From positions 1-64,000 of the forward strand of contig NZ_QRDZ01000002.1 of the NCBI RefSeq assembly GCF_003386235.1: a stretch of DNA of 64,000 bases. Reading direction: 5' to 3'. Positions within the stretch are counted from its first letter, which is position 1. Every line of letters starts with the position of its first letter. The notes under the pieces are model-generated. The model worked only from the letters and a program-made list of their open reading frames with translations, had not been told where the DNA came from and searched no databases. The DNA is from Cohnella phaseoli (GTDB taxonomy: Bacteria > Bacillota > Bacilli > Paenibacillales > Paenibacillaceae). Positions 45,183-54,613 of the stretch are shown here, piece by piece. The translations under genes were made by a program, and so were the position numbers.

Positions 45183-46313
45183 TCAGAAAATTCCCGGATC
45201 GCGTCCCGCCAGCTTAGCGAGCGCCTCTACATAGAAGTAATCTCCGTAGATCAAAGAGACGTCGACGTTTTCGTTGGTCGGCTTGTTGCCCGTGGCGTGC
45301 AGCAGAATGGCTTCGTGATCCGGGTCGTCGAAGCTTGAATAGTCGTTCGTTAAGGAAGATAGTATTCTCTTGGCGGAGTTTAAGTAGAAATCGCGTTCCT
45401 CGGGCGTAACCTGTCCGGCGATTTCGATGAGACCGGATGCCGCAATCGCGGCCGCAGAGCTGTCGCGCGGTTCGTCCTGCAGCGGTGTCGCCCGAAAATC
45501 CCAATGCGCCACGCCATCGTTCGGCAGCGAGGCCAGGAAATAGTGCGCAACCCTTTTCGCCGCATCCAAATAGCGCCTTTCCCCCGTATACCGGAACGTG
45601 TTGGCCATCCCGTACAGCGCCCATGCCTGCCCGCGGCTCCAGGAGGAATGAGGGCCGTGTCCTTGACCGCCAAGCGATTCGATGAACGCCCCCGTATGCG
45701 GATCAAAGCTGACGATATGGTTGACGGAGCCGTCCGGACGAATAAAATGCTCCAAAACGCTATCGGCGTGCAGCGAAGCGATATGGCTGAAACGAGGATC
45801 GGCGGTTTGCCTCGATGCCCAGTACAGAAGCGACAGGTTCATCGTGCTGTCGATGATCGCCCATCCGAGCTTGTCTTGATTCCATGCGCGAATGAATTTG
45901 CCGACCGGATTATAGCGGCCCGCCAGGAAATTCGCTGCCGCAAGTCCTCGTCTTAGGCTGTCCGGATCTGCCGTCCGCTTAAACTTGGCCACCGCCGTTG
46001 GCAGAAACTGAAAGCCTACGTCATGATGGAAGTTGTGCTCGGGGTGCAGCATGCGCAGCTCGATGCGCTCGTCCCAGCCCGACGCCGCCTCCTTGTAGTG
46101 CGCCCTGCCCGTCAAGTCGTACATCGTCCACAGCAAGCCGGGCCAGAAGCCGGAGGTCCACCAGCAGAGCCGCATATCGTCGTATTTGCCGTCTTTGCCC
46201 GCGACGTGCGGCGAGCGGTCGCCGATCCGTTCGACCATCCGGGTTGCTTTGCGATCCAATCGTTGGATCAGTTCGTTCAGTTCGTTCAGTTCGTTCATCG
46301 ACAGAGTGTTCAT
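45183..46313 (-). CDS. Glycoside hydrolase family 88 (unsaturated glucuronyl/galacturonyl hydrolase)
   Basis: About 376 residues, alpha/alpha-barrel. Motifs: CWWTSGFWPGLLW, WAIIDSTMNLSLLYWAS (the Asp matches the family's catalytic D) and SSWSRGQAWALYGMANTFRYTG. Family knowledge: cleaves unsaturated uronic acids left by polysaccharide lyases. No signal peptide, so it works on imported oligosaccharides. ATG 46313 fits AAGGAG at nine bases. The first codons carry a 9-bp triplicate (46272-46298) encoding NEL repeats, apparently slippage in the N-terminal tail. Last gene of the operon. Confidence 0.93.
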   Translation of the reverse strand: MNTLSMNELNELNELIQRLDRKATRMVERIGDRSPHVAGKDGKYDDMRLCWWTSGFWPGLLWTMYDLTGRAHYKEAASGWDERIELRMLHPEHNFHHDVGFQFLPTAVAKFKRTADPDSLRRGLAAANFLAGRYNPVGKFIRAWNQDKLGWAIIDSTMNLSLLYWASRQTADPRFSHIASLHADSVLEHFIRPDGSVNHIVSFDPHTGAFIESLGGQGHGPHSSWSRGQAWALYGMANTFRYTGERRYLDAAKRVAHYFLASLPNDGVAHWDFRATPLQDEPRDSSAAAIAASGLIEIAGQVTPEERDFYLNSAKRILSSLTNDYSSFDDPDHEAILLHATGNKPTNENVDVSLIYGDYFYVEALAKLAGRDPGIF

Positions 46314-46359
46314 TCCCATCTTCTCCTTTACCTGCAATGCGAGTCGGCTTGCGCCTGTC

Positions 46360-46998
46360 TCATATTGCGACTCCCATGGCCTGCAGCCAGGCTCGGGCGA
46401 TTAAGGCATGACCTGCCGGAGAAGGGTGTACACCGTCCGGCGCCCAGTCCGCCGAGGATGCCTTTGTCGAAGCCTGGGCAAACAGGCCGTCCAGCGGCAC
46501 CAGGTGCGCTCCGAATTCGCGCGCAAGCTCTCGTACGATATTGATCTTCGGATCCAGGTCCTCGCGCCACTGCTTGCGATCTTCCGGCACGGGGAGAACA
46601 AACGGCTCAAGCATAACGATCTTCGCTTTCGTCATTTGGCTCGTTCGTTCCAACAGATCGCGGTAGCCGGCCGCGAACGTCTCGACCGAAGTCGGGTCCT
46701 CTCTATCATAACGGCGCCAGCAGTCGTTGATGCCGATATAGATCGATACCCAATCGGGCTGCAAATCCACGCAGTCCTGCTGCCAGCGCGCCTGCAAATC
46801 TTTAACGCGATTGCCGCTAATGCCGCGGTTCAGGAACTTGGCTCCCAGCTCCGGAAATAACGCATTGAACCAGCCCGCAGCCATCAGCGCGTAGCCTCTG
46901 CCCAGATCCGCGCCGTTGCTCCGATCGCGTCCGGCATCCGTAATGCTGTCTCCTTGAAAAAGCACAATATCCCCTTGTTTGATCAGCCGTTTTTCCAT
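46360..46998 (-). CDS. SGNH/GDSL hydrolase (predicted carbohydrate esterase)
   Basis: About 212 residues with all four SGNH blocks: GDSIT (catalytic Ser), GISGNR (Gly), GINDCW (Asn), and DGVHPS (Asp and His). Short and without signal peptide, so a cytoplasmic deacetylase of oligosaccharides is likely. ATG 46998 has GAAGGAG upstream; the longer frame overlaps the GH95-like gene without support. It lies between GH95-like and GH88 genes, consistent with removal of acetyl groups from an acidic glycan. Confidence 0.93.
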   Translation of the reverse strand: MEKRLIKQGDIVLFQGDSITDAGRDRSNGADLGRGYALMAAGWFNALFPELGAKFLNRGISGNRVKDLQARWQQDCVDLQPDWVSIYIGINDCWRRYDREDPTSVETFAAGYRDLLERTSQMTKAKIVMLEPFVLPVPEDRKQWREDLDPKINIVRELAREFGAHLVPLDGLFAQASTKASSADWAPDGVHPSPAGHALIARAWLQAMGVAI

Positions 46999-47030
46999 GA
47001 GCTCCGTCTCCTTCGAAGCTTGCTTTAATT

Positions 47031-49373
47031 TTATTCGATTGGCAGTCCGTATAGCCGCCACGGTTTCCGTCCGCCGTAAAAGTGATGCATTCGCGGATCG
47101 TCGGCAACAGGAACGATAGAGAAGTCCGGCATTTCCCCATCCGGGAACAGCAGCGCTTCCTCGCCCGCCTGCAGCGCGATCCGGACGACGCCTTCCGTCG
47201 GCTCCAACGCAACGATACCGCTATCCGTCTTCGCCTGTACGGCACCCGTCCATCCGGTCCGGACCAAACAAGGCTCGCCCGCCATACTTTTGATACGCAC
47301 CAATACCGTATTGCCGCCCCGACGAACCGCGCCGACCAGAAACGCGCCTTCCGCGCGGAGATCGTGGAAGGAACAATCCCGCCATGCATCCGGCACGGCC
47401 GGAAACACCCGAATCGTACCGTCCCAGCTTTGCAGCAGCATGTCGTGAAGCGCCTCCGCAGCGGCTAACGGCGTCTCGATTACCGGTCCGGCTTCTTTGT
47501 ACATTGTGTTCGGAGTAATCATATGCAGCAGCGTTTGCAAGTACGCATTGGCTTCGTTCCCCAGGCCGAGCGAGGCGGCAATAGATGCCGCAGCCGTGAA
47601 CGTGAAGCCTCGCAAGTCTCCCTCGCGCGCAACCCAATGTCTGAGCGACCGAAGAATCAGTTCCCGCTCCCCCGGCTCTTCCCCTCTCAGCAGATGCAGC
47701 GGGAAGACGGCCAGCAGATGGCTGAAATGCCGATGCCCGAACGCCAGCGGCACGTCGCGGCCAATCATGAACCCTGTCTCATCCGTCGGATATGGGGCCA
47801 GCCGCGTTAGCACATCCTCCCACTTCTCCTGCAGCGGGTCTTCGATTTTCAGCCTTTCGCATGCATCTAACAGCGTTTCGCAGCCCCATCGCAGCAAAGC
47901 CAGGTCGTAGTGGCAATCGGCAACCTTCAGCTTGGCGAATGAACCGTATTCGGGCGAAACCGTCGGCGGCAGATGAAGCTGCCCGTCCCCCTCTTCCTCC
48001 AGCAGGTGAAGGTAGTATCCGACGCTGCGACGCAAGAGCGGATAGAGCGTGTCCCGCAGCAGCTCGTCGATTAGATTGCAGCGATAGTGACGCCATACCG
48101 AATGCAGCAGCCAGGTGAGGTTGCCCACCTCCTCCTCTACCGGAATGTTCAGATCGTAGCTGCCGCTCCGGCCCAAACCGGCCGAATCGTGCCGGCAATG
48201 CTCCGGCACGTTGCGAACCAACTGCTCCTTATGTTTGCGAAGCCCGCGGATGAGCGATTGGCCGAGATCCAGCCGGTTGGCCGCATAGACGGGAGAATAG
48301 CTCATTTGTACATTCATGTTGAACCATAGGCCGGGCCACGGAGTCGAAGTTAGCCACGGGCCTTGGTTGTCCAGTACCAGCGAGTCCGAACGCATCGCGG
48401 AGCCGAGCTTGTACATCTGAATCCAATAGAATCCTTCCAATCGAGTGTCGGGAATAGAGAGGAAGCTTCGCGGATAATAGTCATGCCACCAGCGGCGATG
48501 GACGTTCAGCCAGGAGTCCCAATGCGAGCGAACAGCCTTCTGTACGGTCTCGATGGCTTCCGTTCGGGCGCTTGACGATACTCCGCGATACACCGTCAGA
48601 AAACAGACCCGCGACTCTGTGCAGCCGATCTCGCTTGAGGACCTGCATCCCTGCTCCTGCTCCATATCCTCCTGATCCTGATCCTTCTGTTCCTGATCCT
48701 GATCCTCCAGTTCCTTTACCTCATCTCGGCCGCCCGTATGCCGGCGCGTTAATTCTTGCCAAGCCGTGACGCAGCCTTCATCCGCCTCGCGATCGTAGCT
48801 CTGAACGCCGACCGACACGCCCCGCTCCTCGGAACGTTCCACCACAATCGGTGGCGTATAAGGATTTACGTAATCGCGATCGGTTTGCAAGTGCACCGGA
48901 TGAATCTCAGGATAAGGGTACCAGTGCAGGCGGGCGTCCTTTTCTCCCTCATCCGTGTCGCACTCCACTACCACGACTGGCTCGACAGCATGCACGAAGG
49001 CGCGCAATCGAACCTTGCCCCGCGTAGTCGTCAGCTCTGCTCTTATCTCCGCGTCCCATAGAACGAGCCGGATTTCGAGCGGCTGATAGATCCAACCGGA
49101 CAGCTTCAACACGAGCTCGCCAATCGGCACCCGGATTGCCGATCCGACGTCATCGGGAGCGCTTGCCGTCACTTCCGTACTGCCCAGCACAAACCGCAGC
49201 GAGCCGCGGCCGGCGCGGTTTTCCTCTCCGTAAATCATCGCTCCCAGACGGCCATTGCCGATAAACGCGCCTTCCTCCCAAGCAACCGGCTTCACGGTCC
49301 AGAGCGGATCATGCTTGCCCAGAAAAGATTGCCAATCCACCTTCGACCTCATGCCGGACGGCCGTTCCGTCAT
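47031..49373 (-). CDS. GH95-like glycoside hydrolase with altered catalytic block
   Basis: 780 residues, cytoplasmic. N-terminal GNGRLGAMIYG, middle WFNMNVQMSYSPVYAANRLDL (the N-x-N motif), SPEYG, GHRHFSHLLAVFPLH and LLQSWDGTIRVFPAVPDAW are all GH95 alpha-fucosidase landmarks. The family base usually found in QID-A-NFG is replaced: the matching segment reads PVIETPLAAAEA, with Glu instead of Asp. Near residues 217-237 lies a Gln/Asp/Glu-rich insert (LEDQDQEQKDQDQEDMEQEQ) encoded by short DNA repeats. Substrate may therefore differ from fucosides. Overlaps YesN-type stop by four bases. Confidence 0.8.
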   Translation of the reverse strand: MTERPSGMRSKVDWQSFLGKHDPLWTVKPVAWEEGAFIGNGRLGAMIYGEENRAGRGSLRFVLGSTEVTASAPDDVGSAIRVPIGELVLKLSGWIYQPLEIRLVLWDAEIRAELTTTRGKVRLRAFVHAVEPVVVVECDTDEGEKDARLHWYPYPEIHPVHLQTDRDYVNPYTPPIVVERSEERGVSVGVQSYDREADEGCVTAWQELTRRHTGGRDEVKELEDQDQEQKDQDQEDMEQEQGCRSSSEIGCTESRVCFLTVYRGVSSSARTEAIETVQKAVRSHWDSWLNVHRRWWHDYYPRSFLSIPDTRLEGFYWIQMYKLGSAMRSDSLVLDNQGPWLTSTPWPGLWFNMNVQMSYSPVYAANRLDLGQSLIRGLRKHKEQLVRNVPEHCRHDSAGLGRSGSYDLNIPVEEEVGNLTWLLHSVWRHYRCNLIDELLRDTLYPLLRRSVGYYLHLLEEEGDGQLHLPPTVSPEYGSFAKLKVADCHYDLALLRWGCETLLDACERLKIEDPLQEKWEDVLTRLAPYPTDETGFMIGRDVPLAFGHRHFSHLLAVFPLHLLRGEEPGERELILRSLRHWVAREGDLRGFTFTAAASIAASLGLGNEANAYLQTLLHMITPNTMYKEAGPVIETPLAAAEALHDMLLQSWDGTIRVFPAVPDAWRDCSFHDLRAEGAFLVGAVRRGGNTVLVRIKSMAGEPCLVRTGWTGAVQAKTDSGIVALEPTEGVVRIALQAGEEALLFPDGEMPDFSIVPVADDPRMHHFYGGRKPWRLYGLPIE

Positions 49374-51004
49374 TTTCCGCCGCCTCCCATATAGGTTTGT
49401 TTAAATTCGGAAGGCGTCATCTCCGTATGCTTCTTGAACACGTCGCTAAAGTAACGCCTCTCCATGTAGCCGAGCGATTCCGCGATTTCCTGTACCTGCA
49501 AATCCTCAAGCAGCAGCTTCTTGGCCCGCTCCATTTTCTCGTGCGTGACGAATTGATTAAAGGTGCTGCCCGTCGTCTTCTTGAACAGGTTGGCAAAATA
49601 ACTGCCGCTCAAATGCACTTGTCTAGCCACCGTGCCGACCGTCAATTCCTGATGCAGATTGCCTCTGATGTAGCGGATCGCCTCTTCCACGATCTTCTCG
49701 GCTTCCGAACGATTTCCCCGTTCGATCAGGCTGCAGCCTTGCAGACATAAGCTGCACAGGTGCGAATGCAATTCCTGCAAGGAAGGAGAACGAGCCATTC
49801 GCCATTCCCGAACGCCCGCGTCCAGCTCGGCAAGCTGCGCGTACGGCACCTTCTCCTGAAAGGCGCGCAGCATCGTAAACGCGATTTCGTACGAGAGGCT
49901 GACTCCGTATTCGGGGTCGGGCAGCGGAACCGCCGCCGACAGCTCCTCATAAACCGCGTCCAGCAGCGCCAATGCGCGCTCCCGGTTGCCGGACTGCAAG
50001 GAAAATACGAGCTCCTGCTGCCTTTCGCTCGCAAACGATTGCGGCATCATCCTCTGTCCGGAGACGTCCTGATAGGCGAATACGCCATTGCCGCCCGTAT
50101 AGAAATGATAGGACAGCGACAGGACAGCTTGATCGTAAGACAGCGACAATCCGGTCATATCCGGCACGCAGCCGCCGACGCCGATCGAAATCGTAAACCG
50201 GGTATACTGCTCGATGTTCTCCCGACACGCTTCCGCGATCAACGGACCGTGGGCTTCCGTCGCCGTATTCATTACGACGACGAAGCGGTCGAGCGATTCG
50301 CGAAACACGATGCCCTTCGTATAGGCCGATATCGTCTCTTCTACGATATTTTGCAAGGCGAACCGCGTAAGCTCGACCTCTCGAATGGACAGCTCCTTGC
50401 TTTCCTCTGCGAAGCGGTCGATCTCCAGCAGCAAAACCGTCAGGCGCTCCGGCTCCATATCGATGTCCAGAAACTCCCATCTGCTGCGAGCCTCGTCCGC
50501 GTCCGCCCGATGGCGGATGAGCAGGTGAAAAAATTCCTGGCGCAACACGGGCATGCTTTCCTTGACCTTGAGCTTCATGTCCCGAAGCTCGCTCTCCCGT
50601 CCCCGATCCATCTCCACCGCGCGCTTTGCCTTCAGCAGCGCCTCCCTCACCTGCTCCAGCGAGAACGGCTTGGCAATGAAGTCGAAAGCCCCGAGCTGAA
50701 CGGCATGCTGCGCGTATTCGAAATCGGTAAAGCCGGTCATCAGCAGCACCTTGCTGCCCGGCAGCATTTCCTTGGCTTTGCGGGACACCTCAAGACCGTC
50801 CAGCTTCGGCATCCGGATATCCGTGAGTATTACGTCCGGTCGCTCCCGTTCGATCATCCTCATGGCGTCCTCTCCGTCGAACGCTTTTCCGCACACGGTC
50901 ATGCCCATCTGCTCCCAATCCAGCTCGGCGGCGATCCCTTCGACCACGCTGCGGATATCGTCGATCAAGATCACGGTAACCGTCCGATTATTCCCGGGTG
51001 TCAT
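49370..51004 (-). CDS. YesN-type response regulator (receiver + AraC HTH)
   Basis: About 544 residues. Receiver domain 1-125 (VILIDD acidic pocket, phosphorylatable Asp in DVILTDIRMPKLDG near residue 62, MTGF, and Lys in FIAKPF), a central region (130-420), and an AraC-type double helix-turn-helix (about 430-535; LTVGTVARQVHLSGSYFANLFKKTTGSTFNQFV, LGYMERRYFSDVFKKHTEMTPSEFKQTY). ATG 51004 has GAGGGGAG upstream and overlaps the kinase end by 17 bases. It likely activates the surrounding glycan operon. Confidence 0.93.
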   Translation of the reverse strand: MTPGNNRTVTVILIDDIRSVVEGIAAELDWEQMGMTVCGKAFDGEDAMRMIERERPDVILTDIRMPKLDGLEVSRKAKEMLPGSKVLLMTGFTDFEYAQHAVQLGAFDFIAKPFSLEQVREALLKAKRAVEMDRGRESELRDMKLKVKESMPVLRQEFFHLLIRHRADADEARSRWEFLDIDMEPERLTVLLLEIDRFAEESKELSIREVELTRFALQNIVEETISAYTKGIVFRESLDRFVVVMNTATEAHGPLIAEACRENIEQYTRFTISIGVGGCVPDMTGLSLSYDQAVLSLSYHFYTGGNGVFAYQDVSGQRMMPQSFASERQQELVFSLQSGNRERALALLDAVYEELSAAVPLPDPEYGVSLSYEIAFTMLRAFQEKVPYAQLAELDAGVREWRMARSPSLQELHSHLCSLCLQGCSLIERGNRSEAEKIVEEAIRYIRGNLHQELTVGTVARQVHLSGSYFANLFKKTTGSTFNQFVTHEKMERAKKLLLEDLQVQEIAESLGYMERRYFSDVFKKHTEMTPSEFKQTYMGGGGK

Positions 51005-52745
51005 CGCATTCTCCCCTCGGTATGGCAATCGTTATTTTCGTAAACATGCTCTTTTGGCTGTCGATCGTCAAGCTTGCTTTTCCGCTGTATTGCAGTTGCA
51101 GCCTCCGCTGTACGTTGTACAGCGCATAGCCTTTGAGCGGCTGCCCTTCCGCAGGGGCGGACAGCTGCATCGGCAGCTGCATGCCTTCTCCGTTATCTTC
51201 AACGATCAATCGCAGCTGCCGATCGTCCTGCTCCGCCCGAATTCGGATGCGTCCTCCTTCGGTACGGTTTTTGAAGCCGTGCAGAATGGCGTTCTCGGCC
51301 AGCGGCTGCAGGAGGATCTTCGGCACGGGCTGCTGTTGATCCACGCCCGGATCGATCTCGATCTCGTAATCGAAGAGCTGCTCGTAGCATTGGCGCTGGA
51401 TTTTCAAATACTGCTCCACATGCATCAATTCAAACCCGAGCGGCGTCAGCTCCTTGCCCTTGTTCAGTCCGAGCTGGAACAGCTTGGACAGCGACAGCAC
51501 CATATCCTGCACATCGGCCAGATGCTTCGTCTGACTTTTCCAGTAGATCGTGTTCAGCGTATTGTATAGAAAATGCGGATCGATTTGCGCTTGCAAAGCC
51601 TTCATTTCGGACTTGCTCTTCTCTTGCTCGGCCTCCTGCACTTCCCGGAACAGCCTTCCCAGCTCCTCCAGCATCCGATTGAATCGATAGCCGAGCTGCG
51701 AGATTTCATCCTCGAACTCGCTCTCGTAACGAACGCTCAGATCGTTCATCTCCACCTTCTTCATCAAAAACTGCAGGCGGTTCAGCGGCTTCAGCAGCAG
51801 CCGGGTCAGCATGTCGGAAAAGGCGAAAGAAACGAGCACGCACCCCGAAATGATGGCGATGATCGTCCATTTAATCGAATCCATCTGTTTAAATAAATCG
51901 GACTTCGGCAGGATGCTGAACAATGTCCAGTCGTCGAAGCTTTTTAACCTTGCATAGCGGACCAAATAATCTTTGCCCTCGGATACATAGTCGAAATACC
52001 CTTGCTCCTGACCCAGCGAACGGAGAAAACCGGCGTCCCCGGTCAATTCCTGTAACAGCGGCGAGTCGGAACGAAGCACGTCCGTACCGTCTCGCGTCGC
52101 CAGCAGAAACTGCCCTTGTTCCCCGTTTCCTTGGCCGAGAACCAATTCCTTCAGCGCTTGCTCCTTCACGTTGGCCACCACGTAAATATCGTCGGTGAAA
52201 TTGGCCGGGATGCCTTCCATAACAAACGAGACGACCCGCTCCCTGCCGGAAAAGAACGCATCGTCATGTCCTTCGAACCACAACTTCCTTTGCTCCCGTT
52301 TAATTCGTTCGTACAGCGGAGAATCGTAGAACGAAGATTCGAACAGACGGCTCTGACTCGTCTGATAATAGTCTCCTTCCGGCGTCGCCACCAGAATCGT
52401 ATGGATAATCGGTTCATATAGACGCGTTTGCACAAACGTCGCCTGCAGCGCGGACAGGTGCGTGTAGTAATTTTCCACCTCGGTAAAATTGCTGTCGAAC
52501 CCGAGCGCCCGGCGATAGGCGGTGTTCACCATCATCGAATAGACGGAGGACATGATCCGATTCAATTTTTCGTCGAGCACCTGCGAGGTTTTGCTTAACG
52601 TCGTCTGGCTGAACCGATAGGCGTTCTTCTCCACGACATCCGCCGCGATCCGGTACGACAGCCATCCGGCCGCCGTAACCGCGAGCACGACGATCAGCAT
52701 GAACGCCATCCAAATTCGGCGGCGAAAGGAAAGACGGTAAATCAT
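50988..52745 (-). CDS. YesM-type sensor histidine kinase
   Basis: 585 residues: membrane segment 1 (about 13-33), extracellular sensor (34-290), segment 2 (293-312), HAMP (315-370), His_kinase domain with DPHFLYNTLN (His391), and ATPase domain (PLAENAILHGF, EDNGEGM). GGAGGG precedes the ATG. Signals to the YesN partner, with which it overlaps. The absent periplasmic domain fusion suggests it may read the binding protein or the sugar directly (inference). Confidence 0.94.
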   Translation of the reverse strand: MIYRLSFRRRIWMAFMLIVVLAVTAAGWLSYRIAADVVEKNAYRFSQTTLSKTSQVLDEKLNRIMSSVYSMMVNTAYRRALGFDSNFTEVENYYTHLSALQATFVQTRLYEPIIHTILVATPEGDYYQTSQSRLFESSFYDSPLYERIKREQRKLWFEGHDDAFFSGRERVVSFVMEGIPANFTDDIYVVANVKEQALKELVLGQGNGEQGQFLLATRDGTDVLRSDSPLLQELTGDAGFLRSLGQEQGYFDYVSEGKDYLVRYARLKSFDDWTLFSILPKSDLFKQMDSIKWTIIAIISGCVLVSFAFSDMLTRLLLKPLNRLQFLMKKVEMNDLSVRYESEFEDEISQLGYRFNRMLEELGRLFREVQEAEQEKSKSEMKALQAQIDPHFLYNTLNTIYWKSQTKHLADVQDMVLSLSKLFQLGLNKGKELTPLGFELMHVEQYLKIQRQCYEQLFDYEIEIDPGVDQQQPVPKILLQPLAENAILHGFKNRTEGGRIRIRAEQDDRQLRLIVEDNGEGMQLPMQLSAPAEGQPLKGYALYNVQRRLQLQYSGKASLTIDSQKSMFTKITIAIPRGECDDTRE

Positions 52746-52796
52746 GACGAGCCCTCCATCTGGGGAAGCGGTGTATTCGAGTTAGGATGCGGTTAC

Positions 52797-53690
52797 TTAT
52801 CCCTTCAAAGCGCCGGCGGACATTTGCATAAACATTTTGTTCGCCAGTACGTACATGACCAGGATGGGCAGCATCGACAGGACGGCCCCCGCCAGCATCA
52901 GATGGCTTTGCACGGCTCCTCCGTAACCATAACGCAGGTTCGCCAAGCCGACCGTCAACGGCATTAATTTCGGTTGGGTCATCGTGAAGACAAGCGGCAA
53001 AATGTATTCGTTCCAAGCGCCCCGGAAGGCAAACAACGCGGATACGCCAAGCGCGGGAGTCAGCAGCGGCAGCACAATCCGAACATAAATGTACCCGAAT
53101 CCCGCTCCGTCAATCATCGCGGCTTCGTCCAGCTCGCGGTGAATGCCCTTCATAAAGCCGAACAGAATGAAGAAAATGAACTGATGGCCGGCGACCAGCA
53201 AAATGATGACGCCCCAGAGCGATTGATGCAGGCCAAGCTTCACCATCAAATTAAATTGCGGCTTCAGGACGATCACGCCAAGCGCAATGAACATCATCAT
53301 CGACTGCAGGAAAATGAACATTCGCTTGCCGTGAAACTCTCTGCGGTCGACCGCATACGCGGCCATCGAAGCGACCAGCAAAATGCCGATCGTCGAGAGA
53401 ACGCTCAGAAAGATGCTGTTCCATGCGTACAGCGAGAAATTCGCTTCCTTCCAAGTATACGTATAGTTGCTCCACTGCCAATCCTGAGGCAGCAAAGACG
53501 TGCCTGCATTCAGCTCCGAGTTTGTCTTGAGCGAACCCAGAATCGCCATGACGATCGGAAATAAGACCAGCACCGCCATCACGATCAGAAAAGCCCAAAG
53601 CGTCAACCGGCCGCCCAGCTTGCTCGCGGCTCGCCCGAAGCTGAACGCCGATTTCGAATTCGGTTTCGACGCGGCAACTCCCGCTCCCAT
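52797..53690 (-). CDS. Carbohydrate ABC transporter permease, MalG type
   Basis: About 297 residues, six membrane segments, coupling motif DEAAMIDGAGFGYIYVRIVLPLLTPA. ATG 53690 is supported by GGGAGGTGG at four to seven bases; an ATG at 53717 overlaps the previous stop (TGATG) and may be an alternative. Belongs to the transporter of the glycan operon. Confidence 0.93.
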   Translation of the reverse strand: MGAGVAASKPNSKSAFSFGRAASKLGGRLTLWAFLIVMAVLVLFPIVMAILGSLKTNSELNAGTSLLPQDWQWSNYTYTWKEANFSLYAWNSIFLSVLSTIGILLVASMAAYAVDRREFHGKRMFIFLQSMMMFIALGVIVLKPQFNLMVKLGLHQSLWGVIILLVAGHQFIFFILFGFMKGIHRELDEAAMIDGAGFGYIYVRIVLPLLTPALGVSALFAFRGAWNEYILPLVFTMTQPKLMPLTVGLANLRYGYGGAVQSHLMLAGAVLSMLPILVMYVLANKMFMQMSAGALKG

Positions 53691-53716
53691 GCGTCCACCT
53701 CCCGATTGTCCGTACA

Positions 53717-54613
53717 TCAGTAGATGCGGCTCGTTTTTTTAGAATAGTAGAAATACGCGGCTGTAATGAGCCCGACAATGATCGCGGAGACGAAACCGAC
53801 CGCGCTGCCGTAACCGATATCCTGCGGAATCGATTCGCCCGTCGACACCGGGAACAGCAATTTGTACATATACAAGTACATGACTTCCGTCTTCCCTGCC
53901 GGCCCTCCGCCCGTAAGCACCATTATGCTCTCGTAGCCTTTAAGCGCCGTAATAATCGCCAGCATCATAATGATCTGCAGCACGGGGCCGAGCATCGGCA
54001 CCGTAATGTAGCGGAACCGCTGCCAGCTGTTGGCTCCGTCGATCTCCGCGCTCTCCAGCACGTCCTTGGGAATGCCTTGCAGCCCTGCGAGGAACAGCAG
54101 CATGTTGTTGCCGATGGCTCCCCAGGCTGCCACCAGAATCGCCGTGAACATCGCCAGATCCGTCCCCAGCCAGTCCAGCGGCTCGGAGATGACCGTCGTC
54201 ATTTTCAGTACCTGGTTCAACAATCCGTTATACGAGTTGAAAATAATATAAAATACGACGGACATAACGGCGGTGCTGACAACGGTGGGCATGAAGTACA
54301 CGCCCCGCAGCAGCTGCCGGCCGCGGAGCTTGCCGTTGAGAATAACGGCAAGCACCAGGGCAAGCGGAATCGTGAAGAGCAGCTTTCCTCCCGCGTAGAC
54401 GAACGTGTTCAGCACCGATTCCCAGAACAGCTTGTCTCGCATCAGACGTTCGAAGTTGGCCAGACCGCTAAAAACCGGCTCTCCGTAGCCTTTGTAATCG
54501 TAAAACATAAACCGCAGCGCCCACAGGATCGGATAGACGCCGAATACGAGCTTCAGCACGAGACTGGGCATGATGAATAGATAAGGCTCGGCGCTTCTTC
54601 TCCAGGTTCTCAT
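53717..54613 (-). CDS. Sugar ABC transporter permease, MalF type
   Basis: 298 residues, six membrane segments, coupling motif ESAEIDGANSWQRFRYITVPMLGPV. ATG overlaps the solute-binding protein stop by four bases. No ATPase gene in this operon; a shared MsmX-type ATPase such as the one at 24506 would be needed. Confidence 0.93.
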   Translation of the reverse strand: MRTWRRSAEPYLFIMPSLVLKLVFGVYPILWALRFMFYDYKGYGEPVFSGLANFERLMRDKLFWESVLNTFVYAGGKLLFTIPLALVLAVILNGKLRGRQLLRGVYFMPTVVSTAVMSVVFYIIFNSYNGLLNQVLKMTTVISEPLDWLGTDLAMFTAILVAAWGAIGNNMLLFLAGLQGIPKDVLESAEIDGANSWQRFRYITVPMLGPVLQIIMMLAIITALKGYESIMVLTGGGPAGKTEVMYLYMYKLLFPVSTGESIPQDIGYGSAVGFVSAIIVGLITAAYFYYSKKTSRIY

